Under the pieces are notes generated by a model that saw only the letters and a program-made list of their open reading frames with translations, did no database searches and was not told where the DNA came from. Positions 60,108 through 64,000 of a DNA stretch of 64,000 nt are shown piece by piece. The position numbers were made by a program, and so were the translations under genes. This DNA comes from Rickettsia typhi (GTDB taxonomy: Bacteria; Pseudomonadota; Alphaproteobacteria; Rickettsiales; Rickettsiaceae). Every line of letters begins with the position of its first letter. Position 1 is the first letter of the stretch. Location of the stretch: contig CAMCMD010000005.1 of assembly GCA_945875975.1 (NCBI GenBank), positions 12,945-76,944 on the forward strand. The letters run 5' to 3'.

Positions 60108-61139
60108 TTACTGATTTTTTTCCTCAAATTTACTTGTTGCATTCATATTTGTAACACGACCAGCAGAAGTATCTAGAGCTCTACAAGCAATCAACTGTAC
60201 TTGCTGCGCCGCATTATCTACTTTGTCAGTCAGCTCTTTGATTCTTGCTTCCTGTTTATTGATTTTATCTTCAAGATAATGAATGCTCTGCTCTTTTAGT
60301 TTTAATAGTCCATCATATTCTTTTTGCTTCATTTGCTTTTCAAACTCATATTGCTGCAACAAATTGCTACGTAATAATTCTTCTGCCTTAGTTACTTCTT
60401 CTTTTATCTGATTTGGAATTTGCTCTACTTGTATTCTGAAAGAATCATAATCCTGTTCTTTTGTTGCTAAATCAGCTTCTCGTTTTAATAAATTATCTTT
60501 TAAATCAGATAATTCCTTTTCTAGATTCGCTTTTTTGTTATTATACTCATCAGTCTCTTTGCGTCGCTTTAGCTCCAAGACATAATTATATTCTTCTTCC
60601 TCGCGCTTTCTAGTTTTTTCAAGATTAGCTTTTTGTTCTTTATAATCTTGTTCAAGCTGAGTAGATTGTTGTTGCCAATTAAACTTCTGGTCAGCCAGTT
60701 CTGCTCCAAAATTCTGTTTTGTCTGCTCCATCTCTAGCTTAAAACGTTCCTTTTGTTCAGCTTGCGCTTGCAACAAGGCTGATAACGTATTAGCTGTTTC
60801 ATTGATTTGGTATAATTCCTGCAAGTGCTTTTGCTCCAAAATAATAGCCTCACGCAAATTAGCCAATTTTTGAAATTCACTCAAAAGCTCTTCTGATAGA
60901 CTGTCAACTTTTTTAATAGTTCTTGATTTTAGAGTGCTTAAGTCAGCAAGTATATCATCAGATGAATGACTAGCAGCTTTGCTAACCACTTCTTTCTTCT
61001 CTTCTTGCTTCTTTTGTTCCTCAGGAATAGCGATTTGTTTCTCGTTTAATGAAGTCAGCACCTCGTTATAAGCCGCTAAGATCTGATCTTTAGTGCTTTT
61101 AATTGAAACTTCTGGAATATTGTGTTTTTTCGTTGTCAT
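60108..61139 (-). CDS. Unknown coiled-coil protein
   Basis: A 343-residue protein, charged throughout. Residues 65-320 form one long coiled coil rich in Glu, Lys and Gln (LEKTRKREEEEYNYVLELKR, EKQMKQKEYDGLLKLKEQS). The first 55 residues and the last 30 are polar, and the end contains RALDTSAGRVTNMNATSK. No signal peptide or membrane segment. I do not recognise a family. It is 22 bases upstream of the decayed AAA-ATPase-like gene on the same strand. No strong ribosome site is visible at 61139. Confidence 0.65.
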   Translation of the reverse strand: MTTKKHNIPEVSIKSTKDQILAAYNEVLTSLNEKQIAIPEEQKKQEEKKEVVSKAASHSSDDILADLSTLKSRTIKKVDSLSEELLSEFQKLANLREAIILEQKHLQELYQINETANTLSALLQAQAEQKERFKLEMEQTKQNFGAELADQKFNWQQQSTQLEQDYKEQKANLEKTRKREEEEYNYVLELKRRKETDEYNNKKANLEKELSDLKDNLLKREADLATKEQDYDSFRIQVEQIPNQIKEEVTKAEELLRSNLLQQYEFEKQMKQKEYDGLLKLKEQSIHYLEDKINKQEARIKELTDKVDNAAQQVQLIACRALDTSAGRVTNMNATSKFEEKNQ

Positions 61140-61189
61140 AAATATTAACTTTTACTACATAGTTATCTAATTTACCTATGATTTCAAGC

Positions 61190-61231
61190 ACTAGTTTTTC
61201 GAACCCATTATTTCGTTCGAAAAACTAGTGC
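61190..61231. repeat. 16-bp perfect inverted repeat upstream of the coiled-coil gene
   Basis: CACTAGTTTTTCGAAC (61190-61205) and its exact complement (61216-61231) enclose a ten-base loop. It lies 50 bases before the start of the coiled-coil gene. The AAAACTAG core also occurs in the hairpin at 27480-27511, so a shared mobile-element origin is possible; an operator is the alternative. Confidence 0.5.
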
Positions 61232-61770
61232 CCGTAACCTCTCTCCTTAGTACTATCACGATATCTGAAATTTTCCAAATACCGTAAACTACTAAAGTTT
61301 AAACATTGACGAATTAGCCGTAGCACCTATAATATGAGACGTTTAACGTATCTTCCAGTGTAGCAATACTGAATGTAACGCACAATATCTTTCTACTCCT
61401 CTAGTCTATAATTGGTGATATGGACAACCAAGTTTTCAATGGTTTCCGGTCCACAATTGTCATAATTTTTGTGGATCTACTATAATTTCTGTCAGCTTTA
61501 TGTCTTATTCATATATTAAATTACCTAATAACATAGAATTCTTGCTTAAATGATATATTAACTTCGTCCTAAAATTAATCTCCTTCTTGCTTATAAATAC
61601 TCTCCTTGTGATTTATAAATTATAGGGTTAAGTTCTGTCTTATTATATTTGATTATTATTTCTTTATCTCTTGCTAAAAACATAAGATCATTGTAACCAT
61701 TGAGATTTAGTATTCAATATTTTTATTTTATAGCTAAGGCGATTAGAATTCTACCGTATAATGTGATACA
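61232..61770. other. Gene-poor spacer before the IS630-type element
   Basis: No intact gene. A 30-codon minus-strand frame (61591-61683, MFLARDKEIIIKYNKTEL) stays open upstream and may be a gene fragment. The left end of the IS630 element should lie near 61740, but no convincing inverted repeat could be matched because the right end is outside the window. Confidence 0.3.
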
Positions 61771-62690
61771 TTGAGTATTTTAAAGGCAAAAATGAGAGCA
61801 TACAGTGAGGATTTAAGAGATAGAGTAATCTCAAAATATAAAACAGGTAAATATAAGATAATAGAATTAGCTAAATTATTTAATATAGAGCGTCATACTA
61901 TTTCAAGCTGGATTAGAAGATATAAAGAAACCGGAGATTATAGTTCCAAGCAACACTATCAAACAGGTAAGGTAATAAAGTTCAATGATCGTAATAAAGT
62001 GCTGGAATACTTGTCTATAAATCCTAATGCTGATGGTAAAACAATAAAAAATAATGTTGCTCCCGGTCTAGCCATGAGTACTTTTTACGATGCACTATCA
62101 AGGATGAAGATTACATATAAAAAAAGAACCAAGCTACAAATCTAGGGATGAACAAAAAAGAAAAGAGTTTATGGAGCAGATAAAACAAATAGATGCAACA
62201 GATTTAGTATTTTGTGAGTGAAATGGGGGTAGATGATAATATTGCCCCTGTTTATGGTTGGTCTGAAAAAGGTTGTCGTTCTTATGGAGAAGTAGAAGGA
62301 TTTCGGAAAGAAAGGCGCAGCATTATTGCTGGTCATACACCTGGTTCTAAGCAATTAATTGCGCCTATGGAATATGGAGGATTTACCGATACTAAATTGT
62401 TTAATCAGTGGCTAGCAGAGCAACTTTGTCCTAATTTACGTAAGGGGCAATATGTCATATTAGACAATGCTAGCTTTCATAAATCACCGTTAACCAAAGA
62501 AATAATAGAAAAAGCTGGATGTCATTTGTTATACTTACCTGCCTATTCACCGGACCTAAATCCTATTGAGCATTGCTGGGCTAACTTTAAAAATTACTTA
62601 CGCAAAATTATTGATCAATATGAGAATTTTTGCCAAGCAATTACTCAAGCTATAGTAAAAACCTTTGGGACTTTCCATCCAATTGTGTAA
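61771..62690 (+). pseudogene. IS630-family transposase, frameshifted and cut by an IS256-type element
   Basis: Three pieces form one DDE transposase. The first frame (61771-62145) has the helix-turn-helix region YSEDLRDRVISKYKTGKYK and IERHTISSWIRRYKETG. At ATAAAAAAAGAACC (62116-62129) a -1 shift on the A7G run joins it to EPSYKSRDEQKRKEF and IDATDLVFCE. A G inserted near 62216 then breaks that frame just where the first catalytic Asp (FCDEMG) should be. The third piece (62214-62690) has VILDNASFHKS (second Asp) and YLPAYSPDLNPIEHCWANFK (the Glu of the DDE triad). The frame ends in the inverted repeat of the next element. Confidence 0.85.
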
Positions 62691-63995
62691 ATTAATACAT
62701 AAGCCCCTAAATATTGTTATGAATTCTATCTTCAAATTTTATCAAAAAATGAGCCATAGCTTCACCCCAATTTTGAATTGGCATAGTCCATTTTGCAGTG
62801 ATATAATTAATTGTCAAGTTATAGTGTCTTAAAAACTGATTCATCACTTGGAAATACTCGCTTATTTTTTGTTACCCTCCTTAGCTGACTATTAAGAGAT
62901 TCAATGGCATTTGTGGTATAAATAATTTTACGAATGGATTCTGGGTATTGCAAAAATAATACCAAATTTTCCCAGTGATTGTACCAAGATTTAGCAATTT
63001 GTGGATACTGCTTGCTCCACTTGGAGTCAAAAGCTTCAAGAGCAGTATGAGCCGCATCCTCAGTTGAAGCTTGATATATAGGCTTTAAGTCGGCAACTAG
63101 CTCCTTACGATCTTTATATGATACATATTTCAAACTATTTCTAATCTGATGTACAATACATAATTGGTGTTCACATTTTGGGTATACGGCGGAGATAGCC
63201 TCGGACATACCGGTTAAATTATCGGTACAGGCAATCAGCATATCAGACATACCTCTATTCTTCATTTCAGTTAGATTATTTAACCAAAATTTTGCTCCTT
63301 CATTTTCGCTAATCCATAAGCCTAAAATGTCTTTTTGACCAGATAGATCAATGCCTAAAGCCACATATACCGCTTTGTTGATAATGCGTTTTTCATGCCT
63401 AACCTTAACTACCAAACAATCAAAAAATACTATTCCGTATATAACTTCAAGAGCTCTACTTTGCCAAGCTTTGACTTCTTCCGCTACACCGTCAGTAATT
63501 TTGCTAATCAAGGATTCACTAATATCAGTATCGTACAGCTCTTGTATCTGAGTTTTTATATCAGATAAGCTCATTCCTTTGGCGTATAACGATACTATTT
63601 TTTGATCTAAACCAGCTATTCTACTTTGCTTCTTTTTAACGATAATCGGCTCAAAATCACCGTTACGATCTCTGGGCACGTTAAGTTCTATTACTCCATT
63701 ATCCGTGACAAGATTTTTCTGAAATTCACCGTTACGAGCGTTTTGAATATTAGATCTATCATAACGGCTATAACCTAAATGATTGTTCATTTCGGCTTCT
63801 AGAGCGCGTTCTAAGATGCGTTTACTTAGTTGTTTGATTAAGCCGTCTTTCCCTAGAGCATTAGATAAATCTACGTCACTTTCAATTAGTAGATCTACTG
63901 CTGCATTGATTTTTGCAATTTCTAAATTATTAGTCATATTGGTTTTCTCTTAAATTATAATTTTTCTGATTATAACTTATGAGAATTTACACAAT
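62682..63995 (-). mobile_element. IS256-type insertion sequence, about 1.3 kb
   Basis: ATTGTGTAAATT at 62682-62693 is repeated in inverted orientation at 63984-63995 (AATTTACACAAT), with further similarity inward (CATAAG). The 1.31 kb length is right for IS256 elements. It contains one transposase gene. The flank on the right is only five bases before the window ends, so a target duplication cannot be checked. It has inserted into the 3' end of the IS630-type transposase. Confidence 0.8.
62707..63937 (-). pseudogene. IS256-family (Mutator-type) transposase with C-terminal frameshift
   Basis: The open frame from 63937 to 62819 encodes 372 residues: the N-terminal EAEMNNHLGYSRYD region, catalytic Asp in VFFDCLVVKVR (about 170), Asp in IACTDNLTGMSEA (about 235) and Glu in YTTNAIESLNSQLRR (about 345). 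At 62829 an extra A in CTATAACTTG makes a stop. Without it the frame continues LTINYITAKWTMPIQNWGEA to a stop at 62707, the normal IS256 C-terminus. The catalytic core is complete, so the truncated protein may or may not be active. Confidence 0.88.
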
Positions 63996-64000
63996 CAATC

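Overview
The window is AT-rich chromosomal DNA from an obligate intracellular alphaproteobacterium of the order Rickettsiales, most probably the family Rickettsiaceae. The clearest marker is a glycine-zipper lipoprotein at 43.2-43.7 kb that reads as the rickettsial 17 kDa surface antigen. Supporting signs are a valyl-tRNA synthetase of the archaeal-like rickettsial type, ctaB-ctaD-ctaC, an IalB protein, a ProP-like MFS carrier, a decayed AAA-ATPase-like gene and many broken genes and IS remnants. Several genes are more than a minimal Rickettsia would suggest: a LuxR-type regulator, a secreted beta-carbonic anhydrase, an amgK-murU pair and an AsmA protein. I cannot name the genus from sequence alone.

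Layout. 0-11 kb is housekeeping: valS (partial), ubiA, a BI-1 protein, a CinA-like protein, murU-amgK, clpX, clpP, a membrane-anchored glutaredoxin, clpA, rplM-rpsI and tRNA-Met. 11.5-15.7 kb has rpiB, a NlpD-like lipoprotein and clpB. 15.9-24.4 kb is an accessory stretch: a lipase-fold protein, a LuxR regulator, a winged-helix regulator, two palindromes, a membrane/coiled-coil protein, AsmA and an alanine-rich coiled-coil protein. 24.8-27.7 kb holds a broken NDP-forming acyl-CoA synthetase/GNAT gene followed by a short element bounded by inverted repeats. 27.7-36.9 kb has an ABC-2 permease, miaB-mrcA, a carbonic anhydrase and the cytochrome oxidase genes. 37-39 kb has a kinase-like gene apparently split by one base, then an IS630 remnant. 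39.1-51.7 kb has ialB, tRNA-Val, a sulfatase-fold enzyme, znuB-znuC, the 17 kDa antigen, a cation efflux protein, tadA, and an overlapping run MFS-queH-truB-rpsO-pnp, then a LysE-family gene. 52-56.5 kb is a tandem duplication of a sodium/solute symporter, one copy frameshifted and coupled to a histidine kinase. 56.5-64 kb has dedA, an ABC-F ATPase, a coiled-coil protein, a decayed AAA-ATPase-like gene, and an IS256-type element inserted into an IS630-type element at the right edge.

How the genes fit together. ClpX/ClpP, ClpA and ClpB put most of the protein quality-control machinery within 11 kb. AmgK and MurU form a cell-wall sugar salvage route that would supply UDP-MurNAc to the peptidoglycan machinery, of which MrcA and the NlpD-like lipoprotein are present here. 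TadA, QueH, TruB and MiaB all modify tRNA. The symporter-histidine kinase locus and the LuxR/winged-helix pair are the regulatory features most worth following. At least six coding sequences are broken, by one- or two-base changes or by a short deletion, which fits ongoing genome decay, although sequencing error cannot be excluded at homopolymers.
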